From positions 1 through 45,462 of the forward strand of contig JANNWS010000054.1 in assembly GCA_031408575.1 (NCBI GenBank): DNA of 45,462 nt. The letters run 5' to 3'. Source of the DNA: Aliitabrizicola sp031408575 (lineage in GTDB: Bacteria > Pseudomonadota > Alphaproteobacteria > Rhodobacterales > Rhodobacteraceae). The notes beneath the pieces are model-generated. The model did no database searches, had not been told where the DNA came from, and saw only the letters and a list, made by a program, of their open reading frames with translations. This document shows positions 33,513 to 41,319 of the stretch, one piece after another (position 1 is the stretch's first letter; each line of letters begins with the position of its first letter). The position numbers and the translations under genes are program-made.

Positions 33513-33968
33513 ATGACCGACCAGGCACAACGGACCTTTGCCGACCTGCACCACGCGGTGGCCGACCTCGCTGGCGCGCGGCTGTTCACCGTGACGCGGA
33601 TCGATCACGCGCAGGCCTTGGCCCGGCGGATCTACACCTCGCATCCGGTGGACTATCCGACGTCCGGCACAAAACCGGTGCAGCCCGATGGCTGGACGCG
33701 ACAGGTGATCGACGGCCAGCGCAGCTTTGTCGCCAACATGACCGCAGACTTCGCGATCTATTTTCCTGATCATGCGCTGATCAATCGTCTGGGATGTCAG
33801 TCCGCGCTCAACGTGCCGATTGTCGATGCTGGCGTCACCGTGGCGGCCGTGAACATTCTGGATAACGCGGGCCGGTTCACGCCCCGGACCGTATCTGCTG
33901 TCGAGGCGCTGCTGCACAGCCAGCATGCAAGCCTGATCACTGCCATCCGGGCCAGTCCGCTGGGTTGA
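33513..33968 (+). CDS. GAF domain-containing protein
   Basis: A 151-residue single-domain protein. The segments ARLFTVTRIDHAQALARRIYTSHP, then LINRLGCQSALNVPIVDAGVTVAAVNILDNAGRFTPRTVSAVEALL follow the GAF fold pattern. GAF domains bind small ligands or act as sensors. It has no attached output domain and lies divergent from the SDR gene over 116 bp. It has a GGAAAGGG ribosome-binding site. Ligand unknown. Confidence 0.85.
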   Translation: MTDQAQRTFADLHHAVADLAGARLFTVTRIDHAQALARRIYTSHPVDYPTSGTKPVQPDGWTRQVIDGQRSFVANMTADFAIYFPDHALINRLGCQSALNVPIVDAGVTVAAVNILDNAGRFTPRTVSAVEALLHSQHASLITAIRASPLG

Positions 33969-34306
33969 AACGCGGTTTTGCTTGACGAAAATGCTGGTTT
34001 TCGTGGCGGGATCTGACTCGCGCCACTTCTTGTCAAGCTGCTTCGGGCGGCGCAGGGCGCAAGCGTTTGACGTGCCAACCTTCCGCAGGAAAGGTTCTGA
34101 TCGCCTGTCATCCCCCCGGCAGGTGCATCAATACCCGCCAAGGCAGTCACGCCCCGGCGTTACTCTGGTTGGACTGTTGTATCGGCGCTGTGGCGTGGGC
34201 CTTCGCGCCGGAAACCGCTGTCGCGCTGCCACTGGCAACCCGCCGGACATGCCTTGTGTACCTGACCCCGCGGTTGGTTCAGGGGCAATCGGTCAGATAC
34301 CCCCGC
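33969..34306. other. 338-bp intergenic region, no gene supported
   Basis: The gap separates the convergent GAF and 3-hydroxyisobutyrate-dehydrogenase-like genes. ACGAAAA and TTTTCGT form a perfect 7-bp stem with a 6-base loop at 33985-34004, just after the GAF stop, and could end transcription although no T-run follows. Frames open across the rest have no protein-like motifs. Confidence 0.5.
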
Positions 34307-35215
34307 TCACCCCGCCTTGGGCGTCAGGTCCACCCCGTTGATCCGCCCGATATGTGTTGCCAGCATCGGCACGAAATCCCCCGGGGCCGCCGCATGGGCC
34401 AGCGAGAACGCATTCTTTGCCGCGTTCCCCATCGGGTTCGCCACGCCTGCCGCATCTGCCATCGCCTCAAGATAGCGCAGGTCCTTGAACCCGTTGGCAA
34501 TGGTGAACTTGTGGGCATCGCGGTTGCCGTCCAGCGTCCATTGCATGAAGGTCTGGTAGAACCCGCAATCCATCCGCCCGCCCCGGATGACAGAATCGAA
34601 CCGCTCGGGCGAAATGCCCACCTTCTGCGCCAGCGTCAGCGCCTCGGAATAAAGAGCGGCATAGCCCAGCGACAGGAAGTTGTTCAGCAGCTTCATCCGA
34701 TGCCCGTCGCCTGTGGCCCCGATATGAACGATGCGCCCCGCCCATGTCTCCAGCACCGGCTTCAGCCGTGCGAATGTCGCGTCACTTGCCCCCACCATGG
34801 TATCAAGTGTGCCATCCCACGCCTCTTTCGGCGTCCGCCCCAGCGGCGCATCAACGTATTCGATCCCCAGCGGCGCCAGTTCGGCAGCCAGCGCGAGGGT
34901 CGAGTTCGGATCCGCGGTGGAGCAATCGACGATCACCGATCCGCGCGCCATGCCTGCAGCCAGCCCGTCCGGCCCGCGCACCACAGCCTCGACATCCGGC
35001 GATCCCGTGACGCAGATGAACACCACCGTCGATGCCGCCCCGACCCCGCGCGGCGTCGCCGCCTCCACCGCCCCGCGCGCCACCAGATCGTCGACCGGCA
35101 CGCGGTTGCGCCGCCCCATGATGGTCAGCGGATAGCCCTTCTCGACGATGTTCTTCGCCATGCCGTGGCCCATGTAGCCAAGGCCGATGAACCCTACCGT
35201 TTCGCCCGTTGTCAT
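34307..35215 (-). CDS. NAD(P)-dependent oxidoreductase, 3-hydroxyisobutyrate dehydrogenase family
   Basis: A 302-residue beta-hydroxyacid dehydrogenase. Rossmann motif VGFIGLGYMGHGMAKNI, substrate-binding-like DCSTADPNSTL followed by YVDAPLGRTPKEAWDGTL (the family usually has DAPVSGG), and catalytic Lys in GHRMKLLNNFLSLGYAAL. The family reduces or oxidises 3-hydroxyisobutyrate, tartronate semialdehyde, threonate and similar compounds. Start at the ATG 7 bp after GGAGGA; an ATG at 35233 also exists and would overlap the epimerase stop. Next to a sugar ABC importer and LacI regulator, a sugar-acid substrate such as a threonate is plausible but inferred. Confidence 0.9.
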   Translation of the reverse strand: MTTGETVGFIGLGYMGHGMAKNIVEKGYPLTIMGRRNRVPVDDLVARGAVEAATPRGVGAASTVVFICVTGSPDVEAVVRGPDGLAAGMARGSVIVDCSTADPNSTLALAAELAPLGIEYVDAPLGRTPKEAWDGTLDTMVGASDATFARLKPVLETWAGRIVHIGATGDGHRMKLLNNFLSLGYAALYSEALTLAQKVGISPERFDSVIRGGRMDCGFYQTFMQWTLDGNRDAHKFTIANGFKDLRYLEAMADAAGVANPMGNAAKNAFSLAHAAAPGDFVPMLATHIGRINGVDLTPKAG

Positions 35216-35229
35216 GTCTGATCCTCCGC

Positions 35230-36141
35230 TCATTCCTTTGCCGCCTTCAGATAGGCCGGTTCCTGCCGCCACGGATGCGCCTCGCGGAACCCCAGAATCT
35301 CGCGCGCCTTGGCGTTGGAAAGCGGCGCCTCATGCCCGACCAGCTGCCGGGTCAGGGGCGTCGCGGGGCAGTATTTCGCCAGAAACTCCGCCGTTGGCAG
35401 ATCGGCGGTGATCGTGTCATTCACCGCATTGAACACCTGATATCCCAGCCCGTCTTTCTCCAGACACAGATGCACGATCTCGCCCAGATCGCGCGCGTCA
35501 ATATAGCTCCAGGCATTGCGCTTGCGGCTCATCGGGTCGGCCAGATAGCCCGGAAACCGGTCATATTCATGCGGCTCGATCACATTGCCGATCCGCAGCG
35601 CATAGATATCCGCGCCATAGCGCGCAGCAAACGCCCGCGCGGTCTTTTCATTCACCACCTTCGACAGTCCGTAGCTGTCCATCGGATCGCTGTCATAGTC
35701 TTCGGTCAGTGGAAAGCTGTGATAATCCTTGTCGCCTTCGGCAAAACACACGCCAAAGGTCGTCTCGGACGAGGCGATGATCACTTTGCGGACGCCCAGC
35801 TTCATCGCCGCCTCGATCACGTTGTAGGTGCCGATGACATTGGCCGAAAAGGTCACGTTGTCCGGCGCGATCATCACCCGCGGTATGGCCGCGAAATGCA
35901 CGACCGCATCGGGCGCCTGCGGAGCAAGGCCGCCGTCATAGCCGTCAAACCCGAAATGCGTGGTCAGCGCGTTGAACATCTGCCCGCTGTCAGTAATGTC
36001 GGTGATCAGAGTGTTGACGCCCGGCAGGTCGATCGGCTTGAGGTCAAGGTTCAACAACGCATAGCCCCGTGCCTGAAGATAGGGCAGGGCGTGCCGCCCG
36101 GCCTTGCCCGTTCCTCCGGTAAATACGACCCGCTTTGTCAT
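35230..36141 (-). CDS. NAD-dependent epimerase/dehydratase family protein
   Basis: A 303-residue extended-SDR protein. N-terminal VVFTGGTGKAGRHALPYL (NAD motif), DAVVHFAAIPRV, NVIGTYNVIEAAMKLGVRKVIIASSE with the catalytic Ser/Thr region, YGLSK for Tyr and Lys, and ALRIGNVIEP. It could be a sugar dehydrogenase or epimerase; uronate-dehydrogenase and erythronate-dehydrogenase-like proteins share this fold. Start at the ATG of MTKRVV. It is the first gene of a two-gene minus-strand operon divergent from the LacI regulator gene over 189 bp. The substrate is unassigned. Confidence 0.88.
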   Translation of the reverse strand: MTKRVVFTGGTGKAGRHALPYLQARGYALLNLDLKPIDLPGVNTLITDITDSGQMFNALTTHFGFDGYDGGLAPQAPDAVVHFAAIPRVMIAPDNVTFSANVIGTYNVIEAAMKLGVRKVIIASSETTFGVCFAEGDKDYHSFPLTEDYDSDPMDSYGLSKVVNEKTARAFAARYGADIYALRIGNVIEPHEYDRFPGYLADPMSRKRNAWSYIDARDLGEIVHLCLEKDGLGYQVFNAVNDTITADLPTAEFLAKYCPATPLTRQLVGHEAPLSNAKAREILGFREAHPWRQEPAYLKAAKE

Positions 36142-36287
36142 GTGATGGTCCCTATCCTGTGTGCTCCGGGTGCGTCGCAGACCCGCTGCGGGCAGCCTGG
36201 CGGCCCCGCTGAACTGCAATCGGAATCTTTACATACCCCATGCGCCTTGGCAACGCGCCCGCCGGCAGTCTTCTGCAGCATGATTGA

Positions 36288-36297
36288 CGTACCTCAA
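36288..36297. promoter_or_regulatory. Candidate LacI half-operator in divergent region
   Basis: CGTACCTCAA in the gap before the LacI gene is identical to the right half of the perfect palindrome at 37431-37454 upstream of the binding-protein gene. The left half is degenerate here. Two sites flanking the regulator gene fit control of both the oxidoreductase and the transporter operons. Confidence 0.5.
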
Positions 36298-36330
36298 CCT
36301 TGCGGGATAATCATCTTCAAGGAGACCCCG

Positions 36331-37365
36331 ATGCGCCCGACCGTGAACGATATTGCCCGCGAGGCCGGAGTCAGCCTTGCCACCGTCGACCGCGTGCTGA
36401 ACGATCGCCCCGGCGTGCGCGCCAAGACCGTGCAGGCGGTGCAGGATGCCATCGCGCGCATCGGCTATGTCCGCGACGTGGCCGCAGCCAACCTTGCCCG
36501 CCAGCGGGACTATCGGCTTGCCTTCGTGCTGCCCGACACCGACAGCCAGTTCAACCGCACATTGCTTGATGCGCTGGCCGAGGCGCATCGCCAATCCGCC
36601 ATGGCGCGCACCGATGTTCTGCTGCGCCGCTTTGCCGCCGAAGATCCCCACGCACTGGCCGGTATCCTCGCGGCGTTGCCGGGGGCAGGGGTTGTGGGCG
36701 TGGCCCTGATGGCGCCCGAGACCCCCGTCATCCGCGACGCGATCCGCAACCTGCGCCAAAAGGGGCTGGCCGTGGTTGCCCTTGTCTCTGACCTTCCCAA
36801 TACGGAACGCGATCATTTCGTCGGCATTGACAACCGTGCCGCAGGGCGCGCCGCAGCCGTCCTCATCGGCCGGTTTTTGCGGCCCGGCCCGTCGCGCGTC
36901 ATGGTCCTGTCCGACTCCATGCTGCTGCGCGAAAGCATCGAACGGCGGCTTGGCTTTGACGAGGTGATGCAGGGCCGCTTTCCACAGATCGAGGTGCTGC
37001 CTTCGCTGGAAACCCACGGCCAGGCCGCCGTTCTGCACCGTGTGGTCACTGATTGCCTGGCCCACAGCCCCGACATCGGCGGCATCTACATTCTTGGCAC
37101 CGGTCAACGCGCGCTGACCACCACGCTGCAACACCTCGGCCTGACCGGCCGCAGCGTAGTCCTTGGGCATGAACTGACCCCTCATGCCCGCGCGGCCTTG
37201 CTGTCCGGCGCGATGGATGTGGTCATCACGCAGAATGTCGGCCATCTGGTGCGATCCGCTCTGCGCGTTCTGCGCGCCAAGATCGACCGGGTTCCTTTCG
37301 ATCTGTCTCAGGAACAGATCCGTATCGAGATCGTGATCCGCGAAAACCTGCCCGACAGCCTTTGA
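36331..37365 (+). CDS. LacI-family transcriptional regulator
   Basis: A 344-residue regulator. The N-terminal helix-turn-helix and hinge VNDIAREAGVSLATVDRVLNDRPGVRAKT is classic LacI; the rest is a periplasmic-binding-protein-like sensor (LAFVLPDTDSQFNRTLLDALAEA, VGIDNRAAGRAAAVLIGRFL, GGIYILGTGQRALTTTL). Start at the ATG with AAGGAGA just upstream; the frame is open far upstream but that part lies over the minus-strand epimerase gene. It likely binds the palindrome TTTTTGAGGT...ACCTCAAAAA at 37431 and the half-site at 36288, and responds to the sugar or sugar acid handled by the adjacent genes. Confidence 0.93.
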   Translation: MRPTVNDIAREAGVSLATVDRVLNDRPGVRAKTVQAVQDAIARIGYVRDVAAANLARQRDYRLAFVLPDTDSQFNRTLLDALAEAHRQSAMARTDVLLRRFAAEDPHALAGILAALPGAGVVGVALMAPETPVIRDAIRNLRQKGLAVVALVSDLPNTERDHFVGIDNRAAGRAAAVLIGRFLRPGPSRVMVLSDSMLLRESIERRLGFDEVMQGRFPQIEVLPSLETHGQAAVLHRVVTDCLAHSPDIGGIYILGTGQRALTTTLQHLGLTGRSVVLGHELTPHARAALLSGAMDVVITQNVGHLVRSALRVLRAKIDRVPFDLSQEQIRIEIVIRENLPDSL

Positions 37366-37430
37366 ACCGCCGCTACCCTGCGCCCACGCTCGAGAAGCCC
37401 AAAACAAACATATACAATCAACGACATAGT

Positions 37431-37491
37431 TTTTTGAGGTGCGTACCTCAAAAACTTCTGGACAGCGGCGGCCCCAACTCGGTATTATAAT
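37431..37491 (+). promoter_or_regulatory. Operator and promoter of the sugar ABC operon
   Basis: Perfect inverted repeat with arms TTTTTGAGGT and ACCTCAAAAA around GCGT at 37431-37454, a good LacI-type operator. A perfect TATAAT lies at 37486-37491, 61 bp before the binding-protein start, though no good -35 is at standard spacing. An alternative -10 (TACAAT, 37413) lies upstream of the palindrome, which would place the operator on the transcription start. Which one is used cannot be settled from sequence. Confidence 0.6.
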
Positions 37492-37551
37492 TGAAAGAAA
37501 GAAGACCGGACAGAATCGCACCGGCCCGACATCAACCAAGGGAGGACTGCA

Positions 37552-38871
37552 ATGAGATCGCATTATCTTGCGACAACGGCGGCAATGTGCCTGTCGCTGT
37601 CGGCAATCGGCGCAAAAGCTGAAGACCTGACACTGTGCTGGGCCGCGTGGGACCCCGCGAACGCCCTCGTCGAACTCAGCAAGGATTTCGAGGCGGAATC
37701 CGGCCACAAGATGAATTTCGAGTTCGTGCCGTGGACCAACTTCGCAGACCGCATGCTGAACGAGCTGAATTCGGGCGGCAAGCTTTGTGATCTGATGATC
37801 GGCGACAGTCAGTGGATCGGCGCGGGTGCGGAAAGCGGCCACTACGTCAAGCTGAATGAGTTCTTCGATGCCAACAAGATCAGCATGGCTGATTTCGTTC
37901 CCGCCACTGTCACCGGCTATTCCGAATGGCCCAAGGGGACGCCGAACTACTGGGCGCTGCCCGCCTTTGGTGACGTTGTCGGCTGGACCTATCGTAAGGA
38001 CTGGTTCGCCCGGCCGGAACTGCAGGCCGAGTTCAAGGAAAAATATGGCCGCGATCTTGCCGCGCCTGCGACCTTCGCCGAACTGAAGGACATTGCCGAA
38101 TTCTTCCAGGGCCGCGAGATTGACGGCAAGACGGTCTACGGGGCCTCGATCTATACCGAGCGCGGCTCAGAAGGCATCACCATGGGCGCAATGGACGTGC
38201 TCTACAGCTTTGGCTTCAAATACGACAACCCCGACAAACCGTATGACATGCCCGGTTTCGTCAACTCTGCGGGTGCCGTCGCGGGGCTGGAATTCTACAA
38301 GGCGCTTTACGATTGCTGCACGCCTCCGGGCGCTTCCAACAGCTACATGGGCGAGGGGATCGACGCCTATAAATCCGGTCAGGTCGCGATGCAGATGAAT
38401 TTTGCATTCACCTGGCCAGGGTTCGAGGTTGATCCCAACGTCGGCGGCGGAAAGACCGGCTATCTGGTCAATCCGGCCGGCCCGAACGGCGAAAAGTTCG
38501 CCCAGCTGGGCGGGCAGGGGATCTCTGTCGTCTCCTATTCCGAAAAGCAGGCGGCGGCGCTGGAATACATCAAATGGTTCGCCCAGCCCGAGGTTCAGCA
38601 GAAATGGTGGTCGATGGGCGGCTTCTCGGCGCTGCGCGCGGTGGTCGAGGATCCGGGCTTCGCGGCAAGCCAGCCCTATGCCCAGACCTATCTGGACAGC
38701 ATGGCCATCGTGAAAGACTTCTGGGCCGAACCCGCCTATGCCTCGCTGTTGCAGGCGTCGCAGAAACGCTTCCACGACTATGTCGTGGCAGGCACCGGAA
38801 CGGCGCAGGAAGCCCTTGACGGGCTGGTGTCCGACTGGACCGAAGTTTTCGAGGACGAAGGCAAGCTCTGA
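37552..38871 (+). CDS. Sugar/polyol ABC transporter substrate-binding protein (family 1)
   Basis: A 439-residue periplasmic binding protein. The signal peptide covers residues 1 to about 23 (cleavage after AKA). The mature protein has the family-1 pattern: FEAESGHKMNFEFVPWTNFADRMLNELNSGGKLCDLMIGDSQWIGAGAESGHYVKLNEF, then GLEFYKALYD, and AALEYIKWFAQPEVQQKWW. GGGAGG precedes the start. It begins an operon with two permeases, a small membrane protein, two ATPases and a ketose-type kinase. Ligand probably a sugar, polyol or sugar acid; not determinable here. Confidence 0.93.
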   Translation: MRSHYLATTAAMCLSLSAIGAKAEDLTLCWAAWDPANALVELSKDFEAESGHKMNFEFVPWTNFADRMLNELNSGGKLCDLMIGDSQWIGAGAESGHYVKLNEFFDANKISMADFVPATVTGYSEWPKGTPNYWALPAFGDVVGWTYRKDWFARPELQAEFKEKYGRDLAAPATFAELKDIAEFFQGREIDGKTVYGASIYTERGSEGITMGAMDVLYSFGFKYDNPDKPYDMPGFVNSAGAVAGLEFYKALYDCCTPPGASNSYMGEGIDAYKSGQVAMQMNFAFTWPGFEVDPNVGGGKTGYLVNPAGPNGEKFAQLGGQGISVVSYSEKQAAALEYIKWFAQPEVQQKWWSMGGFSALRAVVEDPGFAASQPYAQTYLDSMAIVKDFWAEPAYASLLQASQKRFHDYVVAGTGTAQEALDGLVSDWTEVFEDEGKL

Positions 38872-38883
38872 CCTCGAAACCAC

Positions 38884-38910
38884 GGGCGCGCCGGGCCAAG
38901 CGGCGCGCCC
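38884..38910. terminator. Strong hairpin after binding-protein gene
   Basis: GGGCGCGCC and GGCGCGCCC form a perfect 9-bp stem with a 9-base loop, 13 bp after the binding-protein stop. No T-run follows, so it is more likely a partial terminator or mRNA-stabilising structure that keeps binding-protein mRNA more abundant than that of the membrane subunits, a common arrangement. The remaining gap up to 39053 shows no gene. Confidence 0.6.
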
Positions 38911-39053
38911 AATCCTTCCCGAATATGGCGGGGTAAACCCGGCTTCCCCCCGCCAGACGTCGCGTGCCCTGCGTGGTATGTTCCCCGGCAGGGGCGCGGG
39001 TCACCCCGCCATTGCCGTGGCTTTGACGCGCACCCATTCCGAAGGCCAACCGC

Positions 39054-40001
39054 ATGTCCGACAGCCCCGCAGACCGTCTCGCCCGCGCCACCCCGCAGGG
39101 TGTCGCCCGCCGGATGCGCGGCCTCAGCGACCGGACCATCGCCTGGTTGTTCGTCGCACCGACAATCTTCCTGCTGCTGGCGATCAACATCTTTCCGCTG
39201 ATCTGGACGATCCGGCTCAGCTTCACGAACTTTGCCGCGAACAAGCCGAATGCCGAAGTGAAATGGGTTGGCCTGCGCAACTATCAGCGCATCCTGACTG
39301 ATCCCGACATCTGGCAGACCATGCAGGCGACCGCGCATTTCCTGTTCTGGACGATCTTCTTTCAGGTTGTGATCGGCTTTGCGCTCGCCTGGCTGATCAA
39401 CCGCAAGTTCCGAGGCAATGACCTGATGACCACGCTGATCGTGCTGCCGATGATGCTGTCCCCGGCGGTGGTCGGCAATTTCTGGACCTTTCTCTACGAG
39501 CCGCAGATCGGCCTGTTCAACTACGCGGTGGAGTTTCTGACCGGCATTCCGGCGTCATCCTTCAGTATGCTGGGGTCGGTTACACTCGCCCCCTGGGCCA
39601 TCGTTATCGTCGATACCTGGATGTGGACGCCATTTGTCATGCTGATCTGCCTTGCCGGGCTGCGCTCCATCCCCGACTACATCTATGAGGCCGCCGAAGT
39701 GGACCGCGCTTCGAAATGGCGACAGTTCTGGACGATGACCATTCCCATGGTGCTGCCCTTCCTGATGCTGGCCGTGCTGTTCCGGGGGATCGAGAATTTC
39801 AAAATGTTCGACCTGGTGGTGCAGTTGACCGGCGGCGGTCCCGGCTCCACCACGCTGCTGACCTCGATCGAGTTAAAGCGTGAAGCGTTCGAGAAATGGC
39901 GCACCGGCTATAGCTCCGCCTATGCGGTGATCCTGTTCGTGACAATCTTTGGCCTCGCCTCGATCTATGTCAAAGCCCTCAACAAGGTGAAGGAAAGATG
40001 A
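39054..40001 (+). CDS. Sugar ABC transporter permease (MalF/UgpA type)
   Basis: A 315-residue inner-membrane protein with six hydrophobic segments, the first at IAWLFVAPTIFLLLAINIFPLIW. The EAA coupling loop is YEAAEVDRASKWRQFWTMTIP, preceded by WTPFVMLICLAGLRSIP. It forms the channel with the second permease. The start ATG follows GAAGG; the stop overlaps the next gene (ATGA). Confidence 0.93.
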   Translation: MSDSPADRLARATPQGVARRMRGLSDRTIAWLFVAPTIFLLLAINIFPLIWTIRLSFTNFAANKPNAEVKWVGLRNYQRILTDPDIWQTMQATAHFLFWTIFFQVVIGFALAWLINRKFRGNDLMTTLIVLPMMLSPAVVGNFWTFLYEPQIGLFNYAVEFLTGIPASSFSMLGSVTLAPWAIVIVDTWMWTPFVMLICLAGLRSIPDYIYEAAEVDRASKWRQFWTMTIPMVLPFLMLAVLFRGIENFKMFDLVVQLTGGGPGSTTLLTSIELKREAFEKWRTGYSSAYAVILFVTIFGLASIYVKALNKVKER

Positions 40002-40939
40002 GCGCCTATTCCGTCACCGAACCCTCTGCCCGCTCCAAGGGGATCGCAGGCTTCCTTGTCATCCTTTATGCAGTGATCACGCTGCTGCCGCTTTTGTGGA
40101 TCATCTCCACCGGCTTCAAGACCGGCCCGGATTCGATCAGCTATCCCCCCAAGCTGATCTTCCAGCCCTCGGTCGAGGGCTATGTTAACCTCTTTACCAG
40201 CCGCACCCGCGCCACGCCCGAACAACTGGCCACCCTGCCGCCCCCTGCGAACTTCGCCGAGGAAATCGTGCGCCGGGGCGATATGGTCATCACCGGGCCG
40301 TCAAAGTTCGGCGAGCGCTTCCTCAACTCGGTCATCATCGGCTTCGGATCGACGTTCCTCTCGATCGTGCTCGGAACGCTGGCGGCTTATGCCTTCTCGC
40401 GCTTCCGGGTGCCGCTGAAGGATGACCTCCTTTTCTTCATTCTTTCCACCCGCATGATGCCACCGATCGCCGTCGCCATCCCGATCTTCCTGATGTTCCG
40501 CCAACTTGGACTCAGCGACACCCACCTTGGCATGATCCTGCTCTACACCGGCGTGAACATCAGCCTCGCCGTCTGGCTGCTGAAAGGTTTCATCGACGAG
40601 ATCCCCCGTGAATACGAAGAGGCGGCCCTGATCGACGGTTACACCCGCTTTCAGGCATTCCGCAAAGTGGTGCTGCCGCAGGCCGCCACCGGCATCGCCA
40701 GCACCGCAATCTTCTGCCTGATCTTCGCCTGGAACGAATACGCCTTCGCCTTCCTGCTGACATCGGGCAATGCCCAGACGGCCCCGCCCTTCATTCCCAC
40801 GATCTTCGGGGTGGGCGGCAAGGACTGGCCGGCCGTCGCCGCCGGGGCCACCCTGTTCCTGCTGCCGGTCATGATCTTCACCATCCTGCTGCGCAAACAC
40901 CTGTTGCGCGGGATCACCTTCGGCGCGGTGCGGAAATGA
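39998..40939 (+). CDS. Sugar ABC transporter permease (MalG/UgpE type)
   Basis: A 313-residue inner-membrane protein. First helix GIAGFLVILYAVITLLPLLWIISTGFKT, an unusually long periplasmic loop (about residues 40-108), then the core helices and the EAA loop YEEAALIDGYTRFQAFRKVVLP. C-terminal LRKHLLRGITFGAVRK is typical of MalG-type permeases. Coupled to the preceding permease by a 4-bp overlap. Confidence 0.93.
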   Translation: MSAYSVTEPSARSKGIAGFLVILYAVITLLPLLWIISTGFKTGPDSISYPPKLIFQPSVEGYVNLFTSRTRATPEQLATLPPPANFAEEIVRRGDMVITGPSKFGERFLNSVIIGFGSTFLSIVLGTLAAYAFSRFRVPLKDDLLFFILSTRMMPPIAVAIPIFLMFRQLGLSDTHLGMILLYTGVNISLAVWLLKGFIDEIPREYEEAALIDGYTRFQAFRKVVLPQAATGIASTAIFCLIFAWNEYAFAFLLTSGNAQTAPPFIPTIFGVGGKDWPAVAAGATLFLLPVMIFTILLRKHLLRGITFGAVRK

Positions 40940-40966
40940 CCGCCTTCGCCTTCATCTTTGCAAAAA

Positions 40967-41045
40967 CATCCTCGCCGAAGGCTTCCGCTTGCTGTCCGAA
41001 AAGCCTCCGGCAGGGATATTTAAGGACAGAAAATAGAGGGGCATC
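40967..41045. repeat. Inverted pair of dispersed repeat units before small membrane protein gene
   Basis: Bases 40967-40984 and 41001-41018 are 18-base arms matching at 14 positions (for example AAGGCTT against AAGCCT), separated by 16 bases. The right unit continues GGATATTT, then ACAGAAAATAGAGG, the same strings as before 22693, again giving the ribosome-binding site of the next gene. So two inverted units of one element fill the gap. Confidence 0.55.
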
Positions 41046-41234
41046 ATGACCCGTTTCCTGACCGGCCTTGTCAATCTGCGCCGTGGCCCGTGGGAGATGC
41101 TGGCAACCATCCTGATCGGCCTCGGCGTGGTCATGCTGATGCAGCCCTTCGTGCTCTGGGCTTTCACCTGGAGCTTCCTCGTCACCCTCACAGGCACCGT
41201 GATGTTCATAATCACCAGCCACTTCCCGGAGTGA
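41046..41234 (+). CDS. Small membrane protein in sugar ABC operon
   Basis: A 62-residue protein with two predicted membrane segments (MLATILIGLGVVMLMQPFVLW and FLVTLTGTVMFIITSHF). It sits between permease and ATPase genes on the same strand, has a TAGAGG ribosome-binding site, and starts MTRFLTGLVNLRRGPWEM. Small membrane proteins (for example of the DUF2160 kind) occur at this place in glycerol-type ABC operons with two ATPases; I cannot confirm membership. It may be an accessory subunit of the transporter. Confidence 0.75.
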   Translation: MTRFLTGLVNLRRGPWEMLATILIGLGVVMLMQPFVLWAFTWSFLVTLTGTVMFIITSHFPE

Positions 41235-41239
41235 CGCAC

Positions 41240-41317
41240 ATGAACCAGATCCGTCACAAAGACCTGCGCCTTGCCCCGGACTTGGTCCGGGGTTTGCGCG
41301 TACAGGAGATTGCCTGA
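41240..41317 (+). other. 25-codon frame spanning a REP-like palindrome
   Basis: CCCCGGACTTGGTCCGGGG (41274-41292) is a perfect 8-bp stem with a 3-base loop, of a type I recall as dispersed in alphaproteobacterial genomes. It lies within a 25-codon frame (ATG 41240, stop 41315-41317) that just precedes the ATPase start at 41320, so ribosomes may pass through it. No recognisable peptide; possibly only a leader or intercistronic structure that tunes ATPase expression. Confidence 0.4.
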
Positions 41318-41319
41318 GC

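Noticed and set aside
35209..36330. Long plus-strand frame continuing upstream of the LacI gene
   Set aside because: It lies antisense to the epimerase-like gene and has no motifs; the LacI helix-turn-helix begins right at the ATG at 36331, which has its own ribosome-binding site.
36229..37842. A 537-codon minus-strand frame
   Set aside because: Antisense to LacI, the operator and the binding-protein start; composition only.
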